64,000 nt of DNA from Coprococcus_C sp934318045 (GTDB lineage: Bacteria > Bacillota > Clostridia > Lachnospirales > Lachnospiraceae): the NCBI GenBank assembly GCA_934318045.1, contig CAKREY010000001.1, forward strand, positions 62,001-126,000. Direction: 5' to 3'. Shown piece by piece: positions 9,548 to 17,589 of this stretch. The notes under the pieces are model-generated. The model saw only the letters and a program-made list of their open reading frames with translations. It did no database searches and was not told the origin of the DNA. The position numbers and the translations under genes are program-made. The number at the start of each line of letters is the position of its first letter. The first letter of the stretch is position 1.

Positions 9548-10327
9548 TTACGAAGGCGGATTTATAGCAGTTTCCTGTTCTACGATACCGGAAACAATGA
9601 TTCGTCCAGCTTCCTCCGGATACATTTTACCAGGGATTCCCGGAAAAAGTCCGGCAGAGATTCCATGCTCTTTGCAATACGAAAAATCGGTTCCACCCGG
9701 ACTTGTAGCAATATCATAGATCCGGACAGATAAAGAAAAACACTGCAGCCATTTTGCATCCAAAATCAAAGCAGGCACTGTGTTAAACACACAACTATAC
9801 GTATCAAATGTCTGCCGCTCTCTTTGGCGTATATTTACATAACCAAAGTGAGCTCTTTCGATTTCGGCGGAAAGCTCCTTCCTTCTTACAGCCACATCTA
9901 CATGCGCACCGGCAAGAGAAAGTGCATGTGCAATCGCTTTTCCGCAATGACCATATCCAAGCACCAGGCAATGACTTTCTTTTAAGACTACATCCTTTTT
10001 TGCAATCTCCAAAATTCCCTTTGCGGTGAGCTTTGCATTTTCTGTCACAACATCATAAAGATGCAGGTACGATATTGCAAAAATCCCCTTTTCGTTTATC
10101 TGCCGCAGACTTTCCGGTGATAATATACCATAATAAAGCGTCTGCCCGGCAAATAAAAACGAACAAAGCTTTCTCTCTTCTTCTGCAGAAAGCTTTGGTG
10201 AAACAACGACACAGGAATGTTCTATATTCTGATCCGGATTTTCAAAGACTTCATATCCAAGATGATAAAAACTGCGTGCAGCACTTTCCATTCTTGGATC
10301 TTGGCCATATATGATGATATCATGCAT
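9548..10327 (-). CDS. spoVFA: Dipicolinate synthase subunit A
   Basis: Catalytic NAD(P)-binding subunit of dipicolinate synthase. 259 residues; Bacillus SpoVFA is slightly longer. The N-terminal domain starts MHDIIIYGQDPRMESAARSF; a Rossmann motif VLGYGHCGKAIAHAL with following DVAVRRKEL lies near the middle, and PGGTDFSYCKEHGI in the C-terminal part. AAGGAGG is 12 nt upstream of the ATG, longer than usual; a five-codon ORF (MAGYA) starts nearer to the Shine-Dalgarno and overlaps the spoVFA start, which could lower translation (inference). A sigma-K-type promoter fits just upstream, matching mother-cell expression in Bacillus. Confidence 0.95.
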   Translation of the reverse strand: MHDIIIYGQDPRMESAARSFYHLGYEVFENPDQNIEHSCVVVSPKLSAEEERKLCSFLFAGQTLYYGILSPESLRQINEKGIFAISYLHLYDVVTENAKLTAKGILEIAKKDVVLKESHCLVLGYGHCGKAIAHALSLAGAHVDVAVRRKELSAEIERAHFGYVNIRQRERQTFDTYSCVFNTVPALILDAKWLQCFSLSVRIYDIATSPGGTDFSYCKEHGISAGLFPGIPGKMYPEEAGRIIVSGIVEQETAINPPS

Positions 10328-10355
10328 AACCTGCCATATCCTCCTTACGATACTC

Positions 10356-10383
10356 TATTATATGCAAAACGTCCGGGAATGGT
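10356..10383 (-). promoter_or_regulatory. Sigma-K-type promoter for spoVFAB
   Basis: On the minus strand the -10 reads GCATATAATA (10356-10365), matching the sigma-K pattern gCATAnnnTA, and an AC (10382-10383) lies 17 nt upstream of CATA, the usual -35 core and spacing. No sigma-A -35 is found for the embedded TATAAT. In Bacillus, spoVF is transcribed by sigma-K in the mother cell, so sequence and biology agree. Confidence 0.6.
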
Positions 10384-10409
10384 CTCTACATACAATAAGA
10401 AACCATACT

Positions 10410-11594
10410 CTAATAAAAAAAGCAATCGAAAACAAGCCTTTGGTAATAAGAAAAATCTTTTTCGTCTACAGCTTCTGTGCAATAAATGTCTTTTTTTGCA
10501 AGGATAGCATCTCCACAGCATAAATAAAGTGTCCCGGCAGTATCCCCCACTGCAGCCGGAGCGCGCAAATTCTGATTTTCTTTTACACGCACATATAATT
10601 TCTCATCTTCTGCAAGCAGCATATTCTGTTTTCCGCTACATGCACAGGATATCTCATTTTTTTGTCCGTTTTTTACCGAAATCCTTGGAACAGAGAATTC
10701 AGAAAAATCAATTGTCTTAAAATGATACCGATTGTTTCCATATGTTAAAAGTGTTTTTGTATCTGCCCACTTATACTGTCTGTTGTGCGGCCAGCCACAT
10801 GCGAGCAAGGAAACAATAAACTGTTTTCCCTCGATTGTAACGGCACATACATAACAATATCCGGCATCCCCCGTAAATCCGGTTTTCCCGGCGATGACCC
10901 CCTCCATCTGGTCAAGCAGCGCATTTTTATTATAAAGCGCAAAGCTGCGGGTCTTTTCCTGATTGGAAAATGAATACTGTCTTGTCTGGCAGATTTTCCG
11001 GAACGCATCCTTTTTTTCAGAAATAAATACACAATAACGCATCAGTTTCGCCAAATCTCTTGCAGAAGTGCTGTGCACACCATGTGCATCTTCTGCATCA
11101 AGTCCATTTGGCGTAATAAAATATGTCGATATAAGTCCAAGTTCCTCGGCTTTCCGGTTCATCATTTTGGCAAACGATTCCACACTTCCTCCGATATGTT
11201 CTGCAACCGCACATGCACTGTCGTTGTGACTTTCTAACATCATTGAATAAAGCAGATCCAAAAGCCTGTACTGTTCGCCTGTCCGCATACCTAATTTAAC
11301 ATCCGGCATCTTTGCTGCATAACTGCTTACTGTGACCAGGTCCTCCGGATTTCCATACTCAAGTGCAAGGATCAATGTCATGATCTTGGTTGTACTCGCC
11401 ATCGGAAGAATCTCTGTTTCATTTTTTCCATATAGCACGCGCCCGGTATCTCCATCCATCAAAACTGCGGCTTTCGCATGTAACAAAACTGCGTCTTCGG
11501 CAAAAGCCACATCTGCTTTCATACAGATCAGGCACGCTGCAATCAGCAAATATGATAAAATTATTTTCCATATCTTGTTCCATGTCCTGTTCAA
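10410..11594 (-). CDS. D-alanyl-D-alanine carboxypeptidase, DacF-like (peptidase S11)
   Basis: Second S11 carboxypeptidase, about 394 residues from the TTG at 11594. Active-site motifs are LPMASTTKIMTL (SxxK), LESHNDSACA (SxN as SHN) and AGKTGFTGDAG (KTG). A hydrophobic signal segment (IWKIILSYLLIAACLIC, cleavage near VAFA) starts the protein. The TTG at 11594 has a strong GGGGAGGGG a few nt upstream and gives a compact signal peptide; an ATG at 11618 would add eight residues and has only weak GGAAA before it. It precedes spoVFA with no visible terminator, so a sporulation role in cortex peptidoglycan is likely by context; Bacillus DacF is forespore expressed. No clear sigma-F/G box was found. 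Confidence 0.9.
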   Translation of the reverse strand: MNRTWNKIWKIILSYLLIAACLICMKADVAFAEDAVLLHAKAAVLMDGDTGRVLYGKNETEILPMASTTKIMTLILALEYGNPEDLVTVSSYAAKMPDVKLGMRTGEQYRLLDLLYSMMLESHNDSACAVAEHIGGSVESFAKMMNRKAEELGLISTYFITPNGLDAEDAHGVHSTSARDLAKLMRYCVFISEKKDAFRKICQTRQYSFSNQEKTRSFALYNKNALLDQMEGVIAGKTGFTGDAGYCYVCAVTIEGKQFIVSLLACGWPHNRQYKWADTKTLLTYGNNRYHFKTIDFSEFSVPRISVKNGQKNEISCACSGKQNMLLAEDEKLYVRVKENQNLRAPAAVGDTAGTLYLCCGDAILAKKDIYCTEAVDEKDFSYYQRLVFDCFFY

Positions 11595-11698
11595 TATTCC
11601 CCTCCCCAAAAAACACATAAGGTTTCCTGTCTTCGATTGGGCTTTCCGAAATCTTTACTGCCATTATATGAATCTTTTCTGTAAGCTAGACTTTATAA

Positions 11699-11727
11699 TT
11701 GAAATAAATTCCAACATCCTGTACAAT
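11699..11727 (+). promoter_or_regulatory. Sigma-A-type promoter for the HD-GYP gene
   Basis: TTGAAA (11699-11704) and TACAAT (11722-11727) are separated by exactly 17 nt. Expected transcript start near 11734 gives a short leader to the ATG at 11760. Confidence 0.65.
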
Positions 11728-11759
11728 ACAGATAGATTATTTAACAAAGGATGAGGCAT

Positions 11760-12845
11760 ATGGCAACTCTTTTTACATCCGAATTAGAGGAAGGCATGGT
11801 TACGCTTTCCGACACATATTCAAACAAAGGGAAACTGATCATACCAAAAGATACCATTCTTACGCAAAGTATCATTCAGATGCTTTCCGGGAATGATGTT
11901 GTGTTTGTTGATGTCTCTGATACGATACGACAGGAAGCGGAAAAGACGGAGGAGACAATTTCTTCCGAATTAAGTGAAAAAAAATTCGAAGAAAAACCAC
12001 AATTTAAAAAATTTGTCCGCCGCTACGAAAAAAGCGTGGAAGAAATGGGAGATCATTTGAATGATATCGTCTATAAAAATGCACCGATTGATGTTGATTT
12101 GATGATTCAAAATACCATGCTGACGATGCGTGCATTAAACGATTCCCCTCTCGGAATCTTCACAATGCTTTCCACGATGAAAAATTACGATGATTCCACA
12201 TTTAAACACTCGCTAAACGTCGCATTGATCTGTAACATTTTTGCAGACTGGCTGCACTTATCGGCCGATGACAAAAAGCTGATCACGGCATGTGGTCTGT
12301 TCCACGATATCGGAAAACTTCTGATCCCGGATGCAATTTTAAAAAAGCCGGGGAAACTGACCGATAATGAATTTGCGATCATCAAAACGCATCCAACAAA
12401 AGGGTACCAGCTCTTAAAGAAAAAAAACGTGGACCCGCATATCCAGTATGCTGCACTGATGCACCATGAAAAATGCGATGGATCCGGGTACCCGCTCGGC
12501 CTTCCTGCAGACAAAATCGACTGGTGTGCCCAGATTGTCACAATTGCAGATATATACGAAGCTATGACAGCGAAACGGGTTTACCGCGGACCAATCAGTC
12601 CGTTTAAAGTGATCACAATGTTTGAAGAAGACGGTCTCAAAAAATACAACCCAAAATTTCTGCTCACGTTCTTAGAGCATGTTGTGAACAGTTATCTCAA
12701 TTGCAAAGTACGTCTAAGCAACGGAGAAGAAGGGAACATCGTCTTTATCAACAAAATCCGGCTTTCCAAACCGATGGTACAGACGAAAGACAATTTTATT
12801 GATTTGTCCAAACAGCCGGATATCAATATCGACAGCATATTATAA
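11760..12845 (+). CDS. HD-GYP domain protein, candidate c-di-GMP phosphodiesterase
   Basis: About 361 residues: an N-terminal region without a recognised domain (1-140), the HD-GYP domain (about 145-320) and a short C-terminal beta region. Metal and signature residues are intact: TFKHSLNVALI, GLFHDIGKLLIPD, KTHPTKGYQLL and HHEKCDGSGYPLGL (HD-GYP signature). The family hydrolyses cyclic di-GMP to pGpG or GMP. There is no receiver or transmembrane segment, so the signal input is unknown. GGATGAGG lies before the ATG at 11760; an ATG 9 nt earlier sits inside that Shine-Dalgarno and is less likely. Monocistronic, with its own promoter and terminator. Confidence 0.92.
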   Translation: MATLFTSELEEGMVTLSDTYSNKGKLIIPKDTILTQSIIQMLSGNDVVFVDVSDTIRQEAEKTEETISSELSEKKFEEKPQFKKFVRRYEKSVEEMGDHLNDIVYKNAPIDVDLMIQNTMLTMRALNDSPLGIFTMLSTMKNYDDSTFKHSLNVALICNIFADWLHLSADDKKLITACGLFHDIGKLLIPDAILKKPGKLTDNEFAIIKTHPTKGYQLLKKKNVDPHIQYAALMHHEKCDGSGYPLGLPADKIDWCAQIVTIADIYEAMTAKRVYRGPISPFKVITMFEEDGLKKYNPKFLLTFLEHVVNSYLNCKVRLSNGEEGNIVFINKIRLSKPMVQTKDNFIDLSKQPDINIDSIL

Positions 12846-12851
12846 AATAAA

Positions 12852-12889
12852 ACAAAAAAGTATCTGCATCATACAGATACTTTTTTTGT
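12852..12889. terminator. Bidirectional intrinsic terminator, HD-GYP gene / scpB
   Basis: Arms aaaaaagtatctg (12854-12866) and cagatactttttt (12874-12886) with a 7-nt loop, followed by a T-run on plus and a matching A/T run on minus. It separates two convergent genes. Confidence 0.9.
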
Positions 12890-12909
12890 TGGTAAATGAT
12901 TGCAGCCTG

Positions 12910-13485
12910 TCATACTTCTACTTTGACATTGACTTCTTCCATCGCTTCCTGACGGAACCGTTCAATCTTATCCGGTGTAATAGATGGAAGCTCGTCCATC
13001 GAAGATACCCCAAAACAACGCAAAAAATCTTCGGTCGTTCCAAACAAAATCGGTCTGCCGACTGCATCTAATCTTCCAACTTCTGTAATTAGATTGTATT
13101 CTACAAGCCGGTTGATTGCATGCACACAGGACACACCACGGATTGCCTCAATCTCCTGTCTGGTTACCGGTTGTTTGTACGCCACGATGGAAAGTGTCTC
13201 CATCAGAGAATCTGTCAGACTGTGTTTTTTAGGAATATTCACAAGATTTGATAAAATATCATAATATTCATTTTTGGTACATAGCTGATAGGAATTTTCA
13301 AGCTTCACAATCTTGATTCCGCGGTCTTCTTCCTCATAGCGAGCCATCATATCCTCTATGATCTTTTGTACGGTATTGACATCCATTTGCAATACATCCG
13401 ATAAATCTTTTAATTCAACTGCATCTCCCATGGAAAAAAGAACTGCCTCAATTGCAGCCTCTGTTTTTTTTACACTTTCTTCCAT
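12910..13485 (-). CDS. scpB: Segregation and condensation protein B
   Basis: Winged-helix dimer that binds ScpA in the Smc condensin complex and is needed for chromosome segregation. 191 residues. Recognisable segments are EAAIEAVLFSMGDAVELKD at the N-terminus, YQLCTKNEYYD, LSIVAYKQPVTRQEIEAIRG and VGRPILFGTTEDFLRCFGV, the last being typical of ScpB. It lies 55 nt behind scpA and closes the long minus-strand block at a shared terminator. Confidence 0.96.
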   Translation of the reverse strand: MEESVKKTEAAIEAVLFSMGDAVELKDLSDVLQMDVNTVQKIIEDMMARYEEEDRGIKIVKLENSYQLCTKNEYYDILSNLVNIPKKHSLTDSLMETLSIVAYKQPVTRQEIEAIRGVSCVHAINRLVEYNLITEVGRLDAVGRPILFGTTEDFLRCFGVSSMDELPSITPDKIERFRQEAMEEVNVKVEV

Positions 13486-13540
13486 CGTATGTATCCTCCA
13501 TTCCTGTCACAAGTTTTTTTCTGGATTGGCTCCGGTTTTT

Positions 13541-14293
13541 CTATGCCTCGAGAGAATCAATCATGATATCTCCAAACAATTCATCCTGCCTGATTGTAAT
13601 ATCTCCGACTTTCATAAGCTCTAAGATTGCCATAAATGTAACAATGATATTGATCTTAGACGCCTGTATCTCCAATAACGTCTTGAAATTGATACCTTTT
13701 AATCCACGGATTCCATTCCGGATTTCATCCATCTTATCCTCGATCCGGACTTCATCCTTTTCAATCGTTCCAAACTTGCTTCGCACTGGATCGACACGGT
13801 CAACCGTACGTTTCATCACCTGTGTAAATATCTCGTTGAGCTTTGCAAGTGTCACATCCCCGATTACATCTGCCGGATCAATCTCCTCCTTGTATTCCCG
13901 TACTTCTTTTGGAATCGTTGCCGGCTTATAATAATTCTTCCCGGCATCCAAATTCATATCCCGGAGTTCTAAGGATGCATATTTATACATCTTGTATTCG
14001 AGCAGTCTTCTGACAAGTTCCGCCCGCGGATCTTCCTCTTCTTCCTCTTCTTTTTCCTCGCGTGGCAGCAGCATCTTTGCTTTGATTGAAATCAATGTTG
14101 CTGCCATCACAAGAAATTCACTCATCACATCTAAGTTTTCTTCCTGCATCCGGTTTAGATAATCAAGGTATTGCTCTGTAATCTCAACAATCGGAATATC
14201 AAATATATTGAATTTATTCTTGTCGATCAAATGCAGCAGCAGATCAAGCGGACCTTCAAACTGATTGATCTTAAATTCTAATTTCTCGTCCAT
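13541..14293 (-). CDS. scpA: Segregation and condensation protein A
   Basis: Kleisin subunit bridging Smc heads. 250 residues. The N-terminal kleisin motif FEGPLDLLLHLIDKNKFNI is unmistakable, followed by AATLISIKAKMLLP, an acidic EEKEEEEEEDPRAE linker and a C-terminal winged-helix part (ATFMAILELMKVGDITIRQ). It is 21 nt behind spoIVA and precedes scpB, so one transcript is likely to carry all three. Confidence 0.97.
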   Translation of the reverse strand: MDEKLEFKINQFEGPLDLLLHLIDKNKFNIFDIPIVEITEQYLDYLNRMQEENLDVMSEFLVMAATLISIKAKMLLPREEKEEEEEEDPRAELVRRLLEYKMYKYASLELRDMNLDAGKNYYKPATIPKEVREYKEEIDPADVIGDVTLAKLNEIFTQVMKRTVDRVDPVRSKFGTIEKDEVRIEDKMDEIRNGIRGLKGINFKTLLEIQASKINIIVTFMAILELMKVGDITIRQDELFGDIMIDSLEA

Positions 14294-14314
14294 ATCTGGT
14301 TATTCTATCATCTC

Positions 14315-15775
14315 TTAAATAATAATGCAAACCATCCCGCCATTCGAATCATTGACGATCTTCTCCATCGTATCCTGTAGTTTCTGCTGGCTTTCCTGCG
14401 TGATTTTATTCACCTTTGCAGAAAGTCCATCCTCCACAAGCTGCCGCACAGTCTTTCCAAATATATTGACATCCCAGATGCCATCCTGTTTTTCCTCATC
14501 CTGCTGGATGTACGAAATCAGATCTTTTGCCTGCTCTTCCGAGCCGACGATCGGTGCAATCTCCGTCGTGATATTCGCCTTGATCAGATGGATGGAAGGT
14601 GCCTGTGCTGTCAATTTCACACCAAACTTATTCCCGGATTTGATGATCTCCGGTTTTCCGAGACGAATATCCTCCGTATCCGGTGTGACCGAACCATATC
14701 CTGTCTTAATCGACTGAAACAACGCGTCACTTACTTTTGCACATTGCGATTTTGTCTTTGCCAATACTTTGACTGCTCTTATAAAATCGTACTCGGTTTT
14801 AATCGTTTCTCCCATAATCTCCGAGAGCATCGCATAATAATATTCCGGTTTCAGAGAGAGAAAAAGATCGACGGAACCATCCGAAAGGTTTATCGACTGT
14901 ATACGGATGGACTGTATATAATCATCTTCCTCAAACACATAGTTTGCCGCATCTTTCATCAGACACAGTTTTGCAAAAATCCCGTTCGTTTTTTCTATAA
15001 CCTTTTGTTTGATTTCTTCCTGGAGGTCTAAAGCTTCCACCCACTTTGGTATCGTAAATCTCACACAGGTAACCGGAAAATCAAGCAGGAGCGCTTCAAA
15101 TATATGTACAACATCTGTTTTCCGAAGCTGGTCGCAATTAACCGGAAGCACGGATACCCCATACTCTGCTTCCATCTTTCCAGCAAGCTCTATTGTCTCC
15201 GAACTTGCAGGTCTTCGGCTGTTAAGCAGGACAACAAACGGCTTTCCAATCGATTTTAACTCCTGTATCGTCTGCATCTCCGGCTGGATATAGGAAGTTC
15301 TTCCAAGCTCCGAAACCGTATCATCACATGTAACGACGATTCCAACGGTCGAGTGATCATAAATCACCTTTTTTGTACCGATTTCCGCAGCTTTTGTAAA
15401 CGGAATATCATAATCAAACCATGGTGTCTTTACGAGGCGCTCTTTTCCGTCTTCTTCGTGTCCTTCCGCACCCTGTACCATATAACCGACACAGTCGATC
15501 AGACGACATTGAAACCGGACGCCATCCTCAAACAGTACTTCCACTGCCTCTTTTGGAATAAACTTCGGTTCTGTTGTCATGACCGTTTTGCCTGCCGCTG
15601 ACTGTGGCAATTCATCCATAGCACGTTTTCTGCTATTTTCGTCTGCAATCGCCGGAAGCACCATCAGCTCCATAAACCGCTTGATGAATGTTGACTTTCC
15701 TGTCCGTACCGGTCCTACAACACCAATATAGATTTCACCGTTGGTTCGTGTCTCTATATCCTTATAAATATCCAT
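14315..15775 (-). CDS. spoIVA: Stage IV sporulation protein A, spore-coat morphogenetic ATPase
   Basis: Self-polymerising ATPase that forms the basement layer of the spore coat on the outer forespore membrane. 486 residues (Bacillus 492). Walker A GPVRTGKSTFIKRFMELM is at about residues 21-38, with the conserved LIDCVGYMVQGAEGHEED segment as switch/Walker-B region, PEMQTIQELKSIGKPFV in the middle domain, and a short C-terminus ending in hydrophobic residues. AGGAGG is about 11 nt before the ATG. A sigma-E-like promoter precedes it, in line with mother-cell expression. The neighbours gpsA and der are the same as in Bacillus. Confidence 0.98.
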   Translation of the reverse strand: MDIYKDIETRTNGEIYIGVVGPVRTGKSTFIKRFMELMVLPAIADENSRKRAMDELPQSAAGKTVMTTEPKFIPKEAVEVLFEDGVRFQCRLIDCVGYMVQGAEGHEEDGKERLVKTPWFDYDIPFTKAAEIGTKKVIYDHSTVGIVVTCDDTVSELGRTSYIQPEMQTIQELKSIGKPFVVLLNSRRPASSETIELAGKMEAEYGVSVLPVNCDQLRKTDVVHIFEALLLDFPVTCVRFTIPKWVEALDLQEEIKQKVIEKTNGIFAKLCLMKDAANYVFEEDDYIQSIRIQSINLSDGSVDLFLSLKPEYYYAMLSEIMGETIKTEYDFIRAVKVLAKTKSQCAKVSDALFQSIKTGYGSVTPDTEDIRLGKPEIIKSGNKFGVKLTAQAPSIHLIKANITTEIAPIVGSEEQAKDLISYIQQDEEKQDGIWDVNIFGKTVRQLVEDGLSAKVNKITQESQQKLQDTMEKIVNDSNGGMVCIII

Positions 15776-15825
15776 CCACGTACTTGCCTCCTATCATTTC
15801 TTACACATGTTCAATAACTCTATAT

Positions 15826-15853
15826 ACTATATGCGTCGAAACAATTTTTATGA
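15826..15853 (-). promoter_or_regulatory. Sigma-E-like promoter for spoIVA
   Basis: Minus strand reads TCATAAA (15847-15853), 13 nt, CATATAGT (15826-15833), against the sigma-E pattern TCATATT, about 13-14 nt, CATACAAT. Six of eight -10 positions match. SpoIVA is a known sigma-E target in Bacillus, so this would give it a second, sporulation-specific start inside the housekeeping block. Confidence 0.55.
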
Positions 15854-15882
15854 CTGTACGTGTCTGCTTATTCGTCTATATA

Positions 15883-16890
15883 CTAATCCCATGTAAGGCT
15901 TGAAGATTCCGATGTCCGGTTTCTTGTAAGAAGCATCTTCATGCCTTCCTTTGCATTCAGATTTTCAAAGAGAAGTTTGTTTACAACAGAAACAATCGGC
16001 ATCTCAATGCCATATTTTTTAGAAAGTTTATATGCTGCCTTCGCAGAATAGACACCTTCTACAACCATTTTCACTTCATCCATCGCTTCCTTGTACGTCT
16101 TGCCCTGTCCCATCAGGAACCCGGCTTTCCGGTTCCGGCTATGCTTACTTTCACAAGTTACAATCAGATCACCGATTCCGGACAACCCGGAAAACGTCTC
16201 AAGTTTACCGCCCATCGCAGTTCCGAGCCGGATGATTTCTGCGATTCCACGTGTGATGATCGCCGCTTTCGCATTGTCGCCACAACCAAGCCCGTCTCCA
16301 ACGCCGGCTGCCAGTGCGATCACATTTTTTAAAGAACCACCCAGTTCGATGCCTATCACATCCGGGCTTACATAGACACGGAAATAATCGCTCATAAAAG
16401 CATCCTGGATCAAAAGCGCTGTCTCTTTGTCTTTTGCTCCTGCAACGACTGTCGTTGGCATACGCTTTCCAACTTCTTCTGCATGGCTCGGTCCGGATAA
16501 TACGCCGACGTTACAATCCGGGATTTCATCCTGAATTACTTCCGTCAGAGTCATCAATGTCTCTTCTTCAATCCCTTTGGAGACATTCACAATCGTCTGT
16601 GTCTCATGTATGTATGGAGCAATCCGTTTTGCTGTACTTCTGACAAACGGAGATGGTACTACCATGACAAGAAGTTCTGCATCTTTGCATACTTCCTTCT
16701 CATCCGTTGTAAAACGAACCGAATCCGGAAGCTTCACACCCGGAAGTTTTGTCAGATGTTCCCTCTTTGTATCCAACATCTCGATTTCTTTTGCATCGAC
16801 AGACCAGACTGTGACATCATGCCCATTGTCTGATAACAATACCGTTAAAGCGGTTCCCCAGCTTCCGGCACCAAGTATCCCTATTTTCAT
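15883..16890 (-). CDS. gpsA: Glycerol-3-phosphate dehydrogenase [NAD(P)+]
   Basis: Reduces dihydroxyacetone phosphate to sn-glycerol-3-phosphate for phospholipid synthesis. 335 residues from the ATG at 16890. N-terminal Rossmann motif GILGAGSWGTAL, VVPSPFVRS, NVSKGIEEETL, GPSHAEEVGKRMPT, the catalytic Lys in LGGSLKNVIALAAGVGDGLG and the SGIGDLIVTCESKHSRNR motif are all present. AGGGGGT lies 7 nt before this ATG; a longer frame from 16938 would overlap the end of plsY and add unrelated residues. Directly after plsY, which uses its product, so the pair is functionally coupled. Confidence 0.97.
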   Translation of the reverse strand: MKIGILGAGSWGTALTVLLSDNGHDVTVWSVDAKEIEMLDTKREHLTKLPGVKLPDSVRFTTDEKEVCKDAELLVMVVPSPFVRSTAKRIAPYIHETQTIVNVSKGIEEETLMTLTEVIQDEIPDCNVGVLSGPSHAEEVGKRMPTTVVAGAKDKETALLIQDAFMSDYFRVYVSPDVIGIELGGSLKNVIALAAGVGDGLGCGDNAKAAIITRGIAEIIRLGTAMGGKLETFSGLSGIGDLIVTCESKHSRNRKAGFLMGQGKTYKEAMDEVKMVVEGVYSAKAAYKLSKKYGIEMPIVSVVNKLLFENLNAKEGMKMLLTRNRTSESSSLTWD

Positions 16891-16918
16891 CTTATTTACC
16901 CCCTGTTTTTCTATCTGC

Positions 16919-17587
16919 TTAAGCCATTTTCTTTGCACCTAATTTGTTTTCCTCGTGGTGCAGCAGACGCACGATGTTCGCATGATGCCGCACGATTGCC
17001 ATTCCGCATATCACCGCTACCACGATCACACTCTCTACCATCGCATGATACGATGCTGCACTTGCCAGATCAAAGCTGTATCTTCCATGAAATGCGAAAA
17101 TCGCGTACTCGATACAGAACATCGTCACGATGGTGATAGAGCCAAGGGAGACATATCTGGTGATTGCAACAATCACAATAAATGCAATCAGACAGCTGAC
17201 AATGATCACCGGATCTAAAAATCCAACGATAATTCCGGCTGTTGTTGCGATTCCCTTTCCGCCTTTAAAATGCAGATAACACGGAAAATTATGTCCAAGC
17301 ACCGTGCCAAGTCCGGTATATGCAAGATACAGATATACTTCGTTTGGATACAGATGTCCGATCACGATGTGAACAATCACACTTGCAATGATTGCCTTGA
17401 AAAGATCTCCCAGAAAAACAATCAACCCTGCTTTCTTGCCAAGCACACGAAGTGCATTGGTCGTTCCGGCATTTCCACTTCCATGTTCCCTGATATCGAT
17501 TCCTTTCATTCTTCCATAAATATAAGATGTCTGCAGCAGTCCAAATACATATCCACCGAACAGACATATCACTCTGGCTGGTATCAT
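16919..17587 (-). CDS. plsY: Acyl-phosphate:glycerol-3-phosphate acyltransferase
   Basis: Integral membrane enzyme that acylates glycerol-3-phosphate at sn-1 with acyl-phosphate. 222 residues with about five hydrophobic segments. Conserved motifs: HGSGNAGTTNALRVLG (the S-G-N-x-G-x-T-N signature), GHNFPCYLHFKGGKGIATT (K-G-G-K-G loop) and YVSLGSI. It starts 2 nt after der and is followed by gpsA, which supplies its substrate. Confidence 0.97.
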   Translation of the reverse strand: MIPARVICLFGGYVFGLLQTSYIYGRMKGIDIREHGSGNAGTTNALRVLGKKAGLIVFLGDLFKAIIASVIVHIVIGHLYPNEVYLYLAYTGLGTVLGHNFPCYLHFKGGKGIATTAGIIVGFLDPVIIVSCLIAFIVIVAITRYVSLGSITIVTMFCIEYAIFAFHGRYSFDLASAASYHAMVESVIVVAVICGMAIVRHHANIVRLLHHEENKLGAKKMA

Positions 17588-17589
17588 GA

